Of a DNA stretch of 64,000 nt, positions 25,571 to 37,589 are shown piece after piece. Numbering within the stretch: the first letter of the stretch is position 1; each line of letters opens with the position of its first letter. The translations under genes and the position numbers were made by a program. Location: the NCBI GenBank assembly GCA_025766275.1, contig JAFKAC010000018.1:434001-498000 (forward strand). The letters are read 5' to 3'. The notes beneath the pieces were generated by a model that made no database searches, was not told the DNA's origin, and saw only the letters and a program-made list of their open reading frames with translations. Origin of the DNA: Lactarius indigo (Eukaryota > Basidiomycota > Agaricomycetes > Russulales > Russulaceae).

Positions 25571-27593
25571 ATCGCTGCCTGGTCGCATAGTGGTGCGTCC
25601 CATATAAGGGAAGAGGCTTATTACACGTAAAAGTGCTCAAAGGATTTTTTTTTTTGGATCCATGTCCGAAAGTTTATTTTCGACAGTTGTTGGTGCGATC
25701 TCCCGGAACACCCCCCGAGGCCATGGTCACATTACGTGCACAATGGAGGCCACATCCAGTGGGGCCGACAGCGTTGTAGTTTAGGTCGGCGAATGTGCGG
25801 ATGTGTCGTCCTTGTGTGGGTCACTGCGGATGCGTATATGTTGGCAGGCAGTGAAGATTCCGTAGAGCAACCCAGATCAGGGGGAGGAAACGATACGGGA
25901 TAGGGAAGGAACGGACAAGAGAAGCTGTTGGAACGATGGTTGCGGGACGGAGTATCACGAGTGGCGCCAGAACTGATGGCGAGGGGAGCAGGAGAAACAA
26001 GGACGGCTGGACGAGGCCAAAGTTGAAGGTGGCAACGCTACGACTGAGTTTTACTTTAAAAGAAAAACGCTACCATTGACTGACAAAAGTCTTTCTCAGG
26101 TCTCCTTAATTGGACCTGACTAGCATGCATTATGCCGAGATAAACGAATGAGGAAAATAGCACAGCAGCAGTGCCAGAGAACTTGCCTTGGTGGATTATA
26201 TCTGGGGGAAGCTAGGGCCTAGTTCCAGAACGGCAAGTATAAATAAGTAGATGAGGAAAGATGGGGAGTAGGCGTGGGATAAGGAGGTGAAAGAAGCGGT
26301 GGAGTGCTATCAGAACGGGCACACGACGACGATGAGGTGGACCCGGTGAAACGGAACAGATAACATATAGGCGAGAACAATACGACCGGTAAATGAGGGG
26401 TGGTAGATCAAGGAAAAGAAATACCCATGGAATAGGACCACGCCCATGCACCAGGAAAAGAGTGGCGGTGTGGTGACGAATGTACGGTAGAGTGTGCGGT
26501 GGGTGTACGAAAGGAGCAGATAACGAGGACGATGCGGAAATGTGTCGACACGAGGGGCAGACGGCGAGGGCAATGGGAACAGGGTCACGTCAGCAATTGA
26601 GCCACATAGTAGCGAGGGCAACGGCGATGAAAAAATCATTAGCAAGCGAGAGGAAGAGCCTGGGGCGAGGCCGGATGGAGCGATGGGTTAAAATATACGC
26701 TCTAGATGAGACAGAGAGACGGCGAGAGTGAGCGAGTTAGGAGGTGTCTAGGTCTGACAGCGATGATTGGGCCCATTGATGGCACCCTGCGAATGTAGTG
26801 CTGGGGGTATCATTGACCAAACCTGGCTCGCCCTGGGATCGAGAATGCGTAGGCGACACGCAGATAGATCCAGCAAGAAAGAGGCGGGTTGTGCACACGG
26901 AGAAATGGAATGCGAGGGGAATAGAACGGGGACGGGAACAGAACGAGAAGGCGGGGTGACAAAATAAGAGGTAGCAAATCCAAGAGCAAATCAGGAAGAC
27001 AGAGGGCGTTGCAACTCGCGAGTGAGGTCTAGTGAAGGCGAAGGCCAAAGTAATTGAATCGTTCGGGGACCAGGGAGAGAGGGAAAGAGGAACACACTGG
27101 AAAAGAAAGAAAAAGGAACATACACGAGAATTAAACTGTGGCTTCGGCACCCGGTCGAAGCGCGACGTGGCGATGGCGTGGTGATAGCGATAGCCCAGTG
27201 GAGTGGCCCATGTGGACAAAAATAGATGATGATGGCCCGAATAAAGGAGGACATCAAACGGGCATATATGCAGGATGGGGAGGGGTTGAAAAGTTGACAT
27301 GAGGCGAATGGACTTAGAGGTCACGAGTGTACGCACCGTATCCTGCAGCGTGGCATGTTTGAGACGTAGGCCAGGTGCCAGTGCACGACAAGAAACGAGG
27401 CTGGGCCACGAAGTTATCAAGGCCGCGCGATCGCAACATAGAGCAGTGACAGTGTTGAGAGCGATGCCGGAACAAGTTGGTTTGCACGTACTCTAGTGGG
27501 GTTCAAGTTGTAGATCAAATGTCATTGTATGTGAGAAGCTAGTAATTAGATGCGCCGCGCCCTTCTCGTGATCTGGATGTCATATGTGTCACA

Positions 27594-28020
27594 TGTCACG
27601 GCTCAGTGGGGCCGTTCTGCTTCCGGACTTCGATGACATCCCGCAGGGCTTTTCGCAAGAAGCTCTGGATAACCTAGATGAGATGGAAGAAGGTGATGAG
27701 CAGGTTCAAGAGTTTCAACTTATGCCGGGGAGGTCGGGGAACTTGGCGTGCAAGTGATAGGAAAAGAACGGATCGCTGTCACGGTAATTGAACTAAGAGT
27801 AGACAGAGCCTTGGACAGGGCTACTCCTACGAATACAGGATATTACTTATACTCGTACAAGACTGGGGTTTACTAAATTATTTTCTAGGGACAATACGGA
27901 GACGCCACTTCTGGCAGTGAGCCAGCATACATCACGGAATCATGGAGAGCATCAGCCTTGGCATCAGCAGAAGCGAGTCACATCTGTCACTTCACATGGT
28001 AATGTCACGGTGGCGTGACA
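27594..28020. mobile_element. Candidate solo LTR or small insertion
   Basis: The segment begins TGTCACG and ends CGTGACA, the same kind of ends as the gypsy LTR at 56614-57109. The flanking five bases are TCACA and TCACG, a near-perfect target duplication. The matching part of spacer 7 (about 32680-32760) lacks this insert. There is no ORF. Internal similarity to the 56614-57109 LTR is not obvious, so it would come from a different element family. Confidence 0.4.
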
Positions 28021-28130
28021 TCACGTGGCCTGGAAGGTATGGCACCGTCAACTGAATGGAGGGGGGATGGCTCTGGGCCTGTGCACCTTGCTCAGGCTGT
28101 GTACTGATAATTTGTTTTTCTTAGGATTGC

Positions 28131-28141
28131 TTTATATATAT
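28131..28141 (+). promoter_or_regulatory. TATA-like run upstream of copy F
   Basis: A run of alternating T and A lies about 95 bases before the start codon of copy F. An equivalent run sits at the same distance in copies A, B and G (2681-2690, about 9150-9160, 32841-32850), so position and sequence are conserved. Confidence 0.5.
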
Positions 28142-28229
28142 TGAGATCACTTCATGCATACCCAGATCTACTTTGTTCCGCCCTGTCTGAACCCTCACAT
28201 CGTCGCACCGGCCTTGTTTCCCCCTTAAC

Positions 28230-29914
28230 ATGACTGACTGGAAAAGTCCTGCTGTTGTCACTGCAGATTATTGTTCGCCGGTCTTACTTCCCACATTTCT
28301 AACTATTTACGTTTGCATCACAGTCGCCCTCATCAAGCTTTACCACACGATATGGGGAGTTCTCATGTGAGCACTGCCGTTCTCGGCCTCGTGAAATCAA
28401 ATTATCAAATTCCTTCTCATGCAAGCTGGGAGTTTGTCGTGAACATTGGATTCGAATTTTCGGTCTTCACTGGCAAGCGAAATTTTCGCTCATCTTTCTT
28501 GGTACGTTGCACACCACCCAGGCAGGAATGCGAGATGATCAACTCAAGCTGGTGTATACAGCTTTACTTGGTGGCCCGGTGGTCCCCTCTGTTATGCGTC
28601 ATTATTGCACTCGTGGGACTCGACCCAGTAAACCGGGTCAACTGCCAGGTACCTTGGCTTCTCATTGTGTTGAGCCAGATCGCGAGACTGAAATTTGACA
28701 CAGGCCACAGTCATTCTTGTCTTCGTGAGATGATTACAGGGTATTTCCTTGACCACATGCTAATACTGGGGCCATTTACTAGTTATTTTCATATCTCTCG
28801 CTAGCTTGTGCCAAAGCCCTGGTCGTGCTGCGCATGTAGAGACCCGATTTTCTAACTCTTCTCTGCACCTCACTGATACAGCACTCTCAGTGCAGCGATA
28901 TGGAGGACAAACAAGATCGCCATGTCAATCTCTGCCGCTGCGTGGCTCGCCGATGCTGGTGCCCTCATTCATGGTATGTACATTTCTTCATTTGGCCTTC
29001 CGCATATCTCAAACATGCGACCCGGGATCGCGCAATCAGGCGTGGTCATTGTTCACGGAATTTGGAGCGAAAGTTTAATCGGAGCCGTTTGCGAAGTCAC
29101 GAATACAGCTGAAACCAAAACCCACATTCTTGTCTCTTTCGTCACTGACTTGGTGCTCCTTGCACTCATGCTCACGGGGCTCTTGCGCTGGGAAAATGCC
29201 CGTCAGAAAGGCGGAATCTGGTGGCTCCTGTATACCCAGGTCAGTATGTTCTCATCTTGGACACTACAGCACACACCGCGATGACGTCCTAGACTGACCA
29301 TGATGACAGGGCTTGGCGTGGATGATAATTGTCGCCGCAGCTGAGGCACCCATCGTAGTACGTTTTCCTAAAATGGATATAATCCAGGTGACTGATACAA
29401 GCTCCCCAGGTCTTCATTTTGTTGAACCTGAATGGTATGCAGTGCATGTCTTTCACACAACGAGATTGGGTCTTGGATTGGGTACTCACCAAAAGAGTAT
29501 TTTCACAGATCCAATGAACCTCGTATGTGATGAAGGAAATATTCCGAACAAGGGACTGACAGACTAGATATCATAGATGTTTCAACTCCCGAGAAGTTGT
29601 TGTCTCGTTCTGAGACAATCATGCGAATTCGCTGATTGTTTTTCCTTTCTTCAGCGATAATTATGACCATAGGTGCTTCACGTGTGTACCGTGGGCTGTC
29701 GGACTATGTCCACAAAGAATCCGACATACATATGAGTAGAGGACTTCCGGTGAGACAGCCACCGATTAGCAGCTTTGTACCCCGGGTAGACCGAGGTTCC
29801 CTCCCGCTGGGGACAAGCGGTACACTGGACGGGCATATGTTTGAAATGGATTTTCTGGCACCGCCAAGACACCAGGATAAATTGACGAATGATAGGGAAA
29901 GTCGAGCAGTGTAG
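28230..29914 (+). CDS. Multi-pass membrane protein, array copy F
   Basis: This is the first plus-strand copy. The start is at 28230 (MTDWKSPAVV). The exons encode the N-terminal helix, WEFVVNIGFEFSV with FTGKRNF, LYLVARW with the PVNRVNC motif, LLALMLTGLLRWENA, GLAWMIIVAAAE, and after splicing at a CTTCAG acceptor the last exon with IGASRVYRGLSDYVHKES. The last exon ends at 29914. The reading is continuous wherever I could place exon borders. The family is an unassigned agaricomycete membrane family. The candidate solo LTR lies about 210 bases upstream and could affect expression. Confidence 0.6.
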
Positions 29915-32900
29915 GTGAGGCTATCCTTGCACATAATACCCTGAAAATGAGACGTATTCCCTTTAGCTTTGTAGGAATTGGAAAAGCTTTCGATCTCAAA
30001 TAGGATAAGTGTGGATGTCAGATGCGTGTAGTGTTTTGTTCTAATGTATCCTGGACATATATAATTCAAGTTCGAGAGCAGGAACAACGAGACTACACCT
30101 TGCGGCGGCAACGCAGTACTGTGGATTCCGTGGCGTTGTCTATACGATGTAGGAGATGGCCGACACGGATGGGGTGGATCTGTTGGAGTTGCAGCCACAC
30201 ACGACGTGTAAGCGTCGGGGACGTTCGGGCCGGCTGGACCGGCAACACAATATTCTCTAAGTCGAGCTCATTCGCTCGACCGCGGTCTCGGTTTTCTACT
30301 GTTTAAAATTTATTTTCACTCTACATAAATACTTCGTAGTCCTAGAGTACATACCTCAGCCGTTTCTCCCAAAACGCCGAGGTTAGTAGTTCACCTTCTC
30401 GTATTTTTACTTTACTTACTGTGTATTACTCGCGCTTCCCGCGCTCCTACAGGATCTGTCTAAGTATTTCTACCAGTCAATTTTCCCGGAAAGCACTGGC
30501 CAGGAACGAGTTCCGTATTATGAGAGACCTACAAGGGCACTTCAGTTTGGAGTGCAGAAGTTGCGGAGGAAGAAAGGAATCATGCTAGAGCGATGTGTCA
30601 ACTCTGTTCATCGCGGTGCGTGACCTGGCTTTGTGAGTTGTCTAACTTAACCTGTGTGTGTATGCGTGCCTATGGCTGGTCCGTAACATATTCGTTTGGA
30701 TTGCAAGAGGCATCGTGCGGCGGCGAGACTATTTGGCAGTAGAGTCCTCAGGTCGGATATCACTAATTGTTGTTTTACCGCGTCCAGATTTTTTAAGATA
30801 GATGAACCACTCGCGACGAGAGAACGTCGCACAAGCAATATGTAACGAAGACTGGTTTTGGGTCTAAGTAACGTGGGTATTGCAAGGAGTTAGATCGGTG
30901 TGAGTTTCGACATTTGGCAGGCGGAGCAGTGTCCCTACGCGCAGAGGCAACCTCGCTCGTCAACCCAAAGAATGGGTCTTGGAGAATGGGCCAGAGATAT
31001 CGAATCATTTTCAACTTCACTCTCTGACCCATGGTTCTGCGTAGACTATGCAGAGCCTTCTTAGCGTGTGCTGACCCCAGACATCGTGCAGAGTGTATGA
31101 CAATACCTGCGCGAGGATCGTCCTGAACATTCAAACGTCGAAACCTCCCCTTGTGTCGGGGATCACAAATTGCTACTTGGTCGCGATGACTCTTGTCGGA
31201 TACTACCGGTTGTTTGACCACGTCCAGATTTTGTAGGATCGACAAACTGCTCGCTAAGAGGGAACGACGCGCATGGTATGTGTAACACAAGTCGGCTTGG
31301 GATTAGATTTATGACAACGATATGAGCGATGGAATGTGCGGACTTAGATCAATGAGTCCGACAGGCGGAGCGGATTTCTTTAGAAACATTGTAGGGGGAG
31401 GGAGGGAGGGCGTGTGAGAAAGAAAAAAGGAAATAAGAGCGAAGGTGTAAAGGCGAGGATTGGGGGACAAGGAGTGAACTACCGGTGTCCGAACCGAAAG
31501 CGAGAGGGATCAGGCTTCGATCGAGAACCAACAGAGGCCGCAGAACGAGGCCAAAGGACGGCCATGCTTGGGCCCATTGATAGCGGTCCTGGGGGCTGAG
31601 CGCTAAGCGCTGGGGGTGTCATCGATAAAACATGACTCGCGCTAGGACCAAGGGAGCGGGGGTTGGCGACGCGAAGATCTATTCAGTAAGAAAGAGGTGG
31701 TTGGTGTACACGGAGAAACTCGGCACCTAGGATCGAAACGATATAGAGAAGGGGGACTGGAACGAAGGCGCTGTGAGAAAATAAGGCGTAGCGGATAGGG
31801 AAGACGGAGGGAGTCGCGAGTGAGATCTAGTGAGATCTAGTGAGGTCTAGTGAGGGGGAAGGCCAAAGTGATTGTATCGTTCGGGGACCAGGGTGGGAGG
31901 CAAAGACGAACACACTAGAAAATTAAATAAAAATAAACATACGTGAGAATAAATTGTGGCTTCACTCCGCGAAGTGCAGCGTGGCAATGGCGTGGAGATA
32001 GCCATCCCACAGTGGAGTGCACCATGTGGACAGAAATATAGAAGATGATGACGGGCCGAATAAAGGCGGACATCAAATGGGCATGTATGTAGGATAAACG
32101 AAGGGTTGGAAAAGTTGAGATGGGGCGAACGGACATACTAGTTACTAGTGAGAGCGTCGCATCCCGTGGCATGACACGTTTGAAAAGTAGGCCAGGTGCA
32201 CAACAACAAAAGAGGGTGGGCCACAAAGCTATCAAAGCTGTGGGGTCGTGGCCTTGAGGCAGTGATGATGTCGAAATAGTGAGTAAGCCAACAAGCTCGC
32301 GACGTGATGCCGGATCAATAATCGATCGCCATTTGGGAGGTGAGATAACAGTAGACGAGGACTTACTATGATCCCACGGTGCAGGCTGTGCTTCACACGC
32401 CTCACCAATCATGTAATCAATTACTCACGCGTACCCACGGCTCGGTTACTTGCTCTTGTGCTTACTTCCGAGTTTTTTTCACAAATACTTACTACAACAC
32501 TGTCGTAAACACTGCAGTCAACAGTTGCTTTACAACCAGAGAAAGGGACTTGAGTTGGAGGACTGGTCCGTTGCGTGATTCTTGGTCCGAGCACGTTTGC
32601 GTGTACTCTACTAGCGGAGCCGTTAATCAAATGTACTGTACGTGGGATACTAGTAATCAAGTGCGCCCTTCTGATTTTGATGCCAAGACGTGACGGTGGT
32701 ATAGCAAAATCTCGGAGGCTGTTAGCGACGGGCCTCAAAGTGCCGAAATATGGTAACTAAAATGGAAGTAGACCGAGCTCCGACTCGGAGCCTGTGCACC
32801 TTGCTACGCACTGACATTTCTGTTTTTTTATAGGTTTGCGTTATATATATTGAAACAGCTCCATGCGTGCCCGGGTCTACTTTTGTCCGTCCTGTCTGAA

Positions 32901-32938
32901 CCCTCATATCGTGGCGCCGGTCTTGTTTCCCCCTTAAC
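29915..32938. repeat. Array spacer 7, inverted
   Basis: No gene is supported. In inverted order it contains L (29915-30090), a block matching 18890-19460 (about 30280-30960), S2 (30960-31370), S1 (31380-32300), P (32420-32660) and the promoter of copy G. S3, S4 and S5 are missing between copies F and G, which explains the shorter 4.7-kb repeat period here compared with about 6.2-6.5 kb between complete minus-strand copies. Confidence 0.55.
32841..32850 (+). promoter_or_regulatory. TATA-like run upstream of copy G
   Basis: A TTATATATAT run lies about 95 bases before the start codon of copy G, in the same place as in copies A, B and F. The sequence between it and the start codon is also conserved. 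Confidence 0.5.
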
Positions 32939-34618
32939 ATGACTGACTGGAAAAGTCCCGCTGTTATCGCTGCAGAATATCGTGCGTCAGTCGTGCTTCC
33001 TACATTTATAACTATTTACATTTGCATTATAGTCGCCCTCGTCAAGCTTTACCACGCCATATGGGGAGCTCTCCTGTGAGTACTGTCGTTCTTGGCCTTA
33101 TAAAATCAAATTATCAAATTTCTTCTCACACAAGCTGGGAGTTTGTCGTGAACGTTGGATTCGAAATTGATGTCTTTACTGGCAAGCGAAAGTTTCGCTC
33201 ATCATTTTTGGTACGTTGCGTGCAGCCCAGACAGGAATGCGAGATAATGAACTCATGCTGGCACATACAGCTTTACTTGGGGGCCCGGTGGTGCCCTCTG
33301 TTCTGCGTTATTACTATACTCGTGGGATTCGATCCAGTAAACCAGATCAATTGCCAGGTACTTTGGCTTCTCGCTGTGTTGGGCCAGATGACGAAACTGA
33401 ACTCTACCCAGGCCTTTGTCATCTTTGTCTTCGTGAGATTATAGTCCACTTCCCCGATTATATGCTAATAATTGGGTCCATGTACTAGTTATTTTCACAT
33501 CTCTCGTTAGCTTGTGCCGAGGCACTGATCGTGCTGCGCATGTGAGTAGAGACTCGGTTCTGTGACTCCACGCGGCACTTCATAAATACTAAGATACTCC
33601 CAGCGCGGCGATTTGGGGGCTAAACAAGATCGCCGTATCAATCGCTGTCGCTGCGTGGCTCGCCGATGTTGGTTCCCTCATTCATGGTATATTCATTTAT
33701 TCGTTTGGCCTTCCGGATATTTCAAACATGTGACCCGGGATCATGGGATCAGGTGTAGTTGTTCTTCGTGGAAATTGGAGCGAAAGCTTGGTCGGAGCCG
33801 TATGCAATGTCACGAATACATCCGAAACCAGGACCAACATTCTTGTCTCTTTCGTCACTGACTTGGTACTTCTTGCACTCATGCTCACGGGGCTCTTGCG
33901 CTGGGAAAATTCTCGCCTGAAAGGCGGCATCTGGTGGCTCCTGTATACCCAGGTTATTATTTTTTTTATCTCAGATACTACAGCATGCATTGCGATGATG
34001 ACTTCTCGGCTGATCATGACAACAGGGCTTGGCGTATATGATAATCGTCGCTTTGGCCGAGGTACCTATCACAGTACGTTTTCCAAAAATGGATATGATC
34101 CAGGTGACCGATACGAGCTTGCCAGGTATTCATTCTGTTGAACCTAAATGGTGTGCAGTGCATTTCTTTCACACGACGAGATTGCGTATTCACCAAAAGA
34201 ATATTTTCACAGATCCCATGAACCTCGTACGTGATGAAGGAAATATTCCGAATAAGGGACTAACGGACTCGATATCGTAGATGTTCCAACTCCCCGCACG
34301 TTGGTGTCTCGTCCTGAGAGAATCATGCTAATTCGCTGATTGTTTTTCCTGTCTTCAGTGGTTACTATGACCATAGGTGCTTCACGGGTGTACCGTGGAC
34401 TGTCGGACTATGTTCACAATGAATCCGACGTATACATGAGTAAAGGATTTCCAGTGAGACAGTCAACAATTGGCAGCTTTCTACCCCGGGAAGGCCAAGG
34501 TTCCCTCGCAGTGGAAACAAGCGGTACGCTGGACGGGCACGTGTTCGAAATGGATTTCCTGGAGCCACCAAGACACCAGGATAAATTGACGAATGGTAGC
34601 GAAAATCGAGTTGCATAA
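32939..34618 (+). CDS. Multi-pass membrane protein, array copy G
   Basis: This is the copy with the clearest exon chain. Exon 1 is 32939-33075 (MTDWKSPAVIAAEY, then a long hydrophobic helix). Exon 2 is 33135-33210 (WEFVVNVGFEIDVFTGKRKF). Exon 3 starts at 33271 (LYLGARWCPLF to INCQ). Later exons carry WLADVGSLIHG, LVSFVTDLVLLALMLTGLL, GLAYMIIVALAEVPIT, a mini-exon with MFQLPA, and the last exon starting VTMTIGASRVYRG and ending at 34618. The phases of the exons that could be placed agree. About seven hydrophobic segments are expected. It belongs to a fungal integral membrane family of unknown function. Confidence 0.62.
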
Positions 34619-37360
34619 GTGGGGGCTAAGGCGACCTATTTTTGTACGTAATACCCTGAAAATGGGACGTATTCCCTTTCTATTTAGTTTTTTAGGATTC
34701 GGGAAAGCTCTCGACCTCAAATAGGATAGGCGTGGATGCCAGATGCGTGTAGTATTTCGGTTCTAGTATAACCTATATATATTTTACAAACCGAAGTTCA
34801 AGAGCACGAACAATGAGGCTCTTTCTTGTTCCTAAAGTCAAAACAACTTTTGAGCTTGGTGGTCCGTTTGCAGTGATTCACGCCATATACCCACCTGCCT
34901 CTCCCCGAGTAACTTAACCCTTAATGTAAGGGAATTTAACGTTAACGAGCCAAGTCACTCTCCATTCGAAATGTGGACATATGCGCTTATGTACAAATAT
35001 GAAGCAGATACGACCTCGTTCCCGCGTCAATCTGAGTCCTCAGTACATCTCTTCATCTGGGTCTGCGCCTTCGCCCAGCCAGTCCACCAATTACCTCTGA
35101 TACTCACAGGACCAAACCTTTCTATCGGCCGAAGACGTGCAATCTATCGCCTGGACGTCATAGTATCGGGGGTGGTGGGTCAAGCGGTGGGTAATAGAAG
35201 AAATCGCTGGTTAGTCGTGCAGTGGTACGTGCTATATAAGGGGAAGAGGTTATCACCTACAAGCGCCCGCAAGTTGTTTTCGTTTTTTTTGGATCCATGT
35301 CCAAAAGTTGTTTTTGAGAGTCGTCGGTACGATCGCCCGGAGCACCGCCCGAAGTCCTGGTAGCGTCACGTGCACAATGTGTGCGAGTGGACCACACGGT
35401 CCGGTGGGGCTGTCGCCGTTATAGTTCAAACCGACGGATATGTAGATGTGAAACGCTTGTGTGGATCACCCGTATGTGTTTGCAGGCGAAAAAGATTCCG
35501 TAGAGCCAGGAGGGGAAACGATACGAGAGAGATAGGGAAGGGAAGAACAAGAGAAGCTGCCGAAGCGACGATCGCGGGATGGAGTGTTCCCACCGGTGTC
35601 AGAACTAAGGGCCAGAGGAACAGGAGAAAACAAAGACAGCTGGACGAGGCCAAAATTGAAGGCGGCGATGCTACGAGTGATTGATAAATGTCTTTCTCAG
35701 GTTTCCTTAATCTGACCTGACTAGCATGGATTATGACGACATAAACAAATGAGCAAGAGAGGTCGATCGGAGACCAAGTCGGAGATAAGAAATGCCCACG
35801 GACTAGGATCACGCCAACGCACCGGGTAAAGAGTGGCGGTGTGGTGGCGGATGTGCGGTAGAGTACGCGCTAGGTGTATAAAAGGAGCATATGACGAGGA
35901 CAGTGCGAAAAAGTGTCGATACGAGGGGCAGACAACGAGGGCGATACGAACAGGGTCATGTCAGCCTGAGCAATTAAGCCACCTAGTAGCGAGGGCGGCG
36001 GCGATGACATAATCCGAGTCATTAGCGAGAGGAAGAGCCCAAAGCAAGGCCTGAGGGGGCGATGGATTAAAAAAATGCGCACTAGATGAGACAGAGACGG
36101 CGAGAGCAATTGAGTTAGGAGGGGTGTAAGAAATATGAGGGCAGGGGGGCTCGAGGTGAGATCCTGGGTGAGTATGCTGGCGTTTCTGAAACAAGCCTTA
36201 CAGTAGTAGCGGAGAATATTCAAATACACTCGAGTATGTATACTGTACTACCACTCTACCTGACACGATCCCAACTCATCGCGTCAAGGCGTGCGGCATA
36301 CAGCACAGCACGAAATAAATACGAACCTTCCGAACCGGTCGGCCCACACTTTCCCGCGAATCGGTCGATTCGGGCTACAGTATTACCTTTTGCAACATCG
36401 ATTGGTCGCTTCCTAGTCCTCCAAGGACTTCACAGCCCTTTATAGTTCTGTGTGTCCACTTCTCCGTGTTCCCGAGCGTCTCGTACGATCGCGCGGCTTT
36501 AGAAACTTTGGAGCGACGCGTCCTCAATTCAAGCGGACCTGTATACAAAGTTACGCGCCATGCAGCGGCCTGCACGAGTAATAACGCGGCTTTATCCCTC
36601 TCTGAACCCAAGGCAGCCCGGGTTGTTTGCGCACTGTCCACAGGCAACTTCAAAACAAAAAATGAGGCTTTAAAAATGGGTCAGAGGTCTGACCCACTGT
36701 TCTGCGTAAACTATGATATCGGCGCATAGCATCCTTAGCGTGTACTGACACCGGATATCGTGCAGAGTGTATGACAGTACCTGCGCGAGGACCGTCTTGA
36801 ACGTCCGAACGTTGAGGCCTTACCTCATGTCGGGATCGCAGGTTGCTACTTGGTCGCGGAGGCTCTTGTCGGATATTGCTGGTTGTTTGACCACGTCCAA
36901 ATTTTGTAGGATGGATGGACTACTCGCTAAGAGGGCGCGACGCACGTGGCACATGTAACAAAGGTTGGTTTGGGATCGGAATTATGACAATGATATGAGC
37001 GATGGAATGTGCGAACTTGGATCAATGAGTCCGACACACCGAGCGGTGTTTTTTTAATTAGAAAAAGTGTAGGGGGATGGGACAGGGGAGGGTATGAAGG
37101 CGTGTGAGGAAGTGAAAGGAAAATAAGAGCGAAGCTGTGGAAGCGAGAACTGGGGGAGTGCGAGTACTAGTAAATGACCAGTGTTCAATCGAAACCGAAA
37201 CCAATCAGGCCTCGATCAGGTAGCCGACAATGGCCGCAGACAGGAGCCAGGTCTGACAGCGGGGCTTGGGCCCATTGATGATAGTCCTGCAAAATTTAGT
37301 GCTAGGGGTATCATTGATCAAACCTGGCTCACCCTGGGATCAAGTGAGAAGGCGTAGGCG
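34619..37360. repeat. Array spacer 8, inverted and truncated by the KDZ element
   Basis: No gene is supported. In inverted order it has L (34619-34830), S5 (34860-35460), S4 (35460-36290), S3 (36370-36660), S2 (36690-37050) and the first 300 bases of S1. Similarity to spacer 1 stops abruptly after the GGCGTAGGCG at 37351-37360. From there unrelated, GGGCCC-rich sequence begins. Confidence 0.6.
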
Positions 37361-37589
37361 CACATAATGACACAAATAATTAACGATACATTCGTAAAAC
37401 CCCATGTGCAAATGACCCTAATACATCGGTGAAACCCATGTGGGCCTACATAGTAAAGGCAGATGTAAATCACGAATGGGCCTATTAAATAGAGCTGCCG
37501 AATTGTTCGGATGGGGCCAGTGACATCAGCTGGAGATACCTTACCATGATAAAGAGATGGGCCCACTACACAGAAAACACTTCACAGGT
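37361..37589. other. Left edge of the KDZ element
   Basis: The sequence right of the break at 37360 has no match in the spacers. It starts CACATAATGACAC and soon shows ATGGGCC words and the first GCTGCCGA octamers (37494, 37590). It is the most likely left terminus of the transposon. The matching right end is not in the window, so a terminal inverted repeat and target duplication cannot be confirmed. Confidence 0.5.

Larger units (their letters stand above)
25554..28229. repeat. Array spacer 6, inverted
   Basis: No gene is supported. In inverted order it contains S5 (25554-25850), S4 (25850-26750), S1 (26750-27440) and P (27440-27590). It then contains an insertion with LTR-like ends (27594-28020) and the promoter region of copy F. 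S2 and S3 are missing. The 227-codon minus ORF at 26737-27420 lies in S1 and is not conserved in the other S1 blocks. Confidence 0.55.

Noticed and set aside
26737..27420. 227-codon minus ORF in spacer block S1
   Set aside because: Homologous S1 blocks at 3190-4240, 9600-10590 and 31380-32300 break the frame, and the composition alone explains the ORF.
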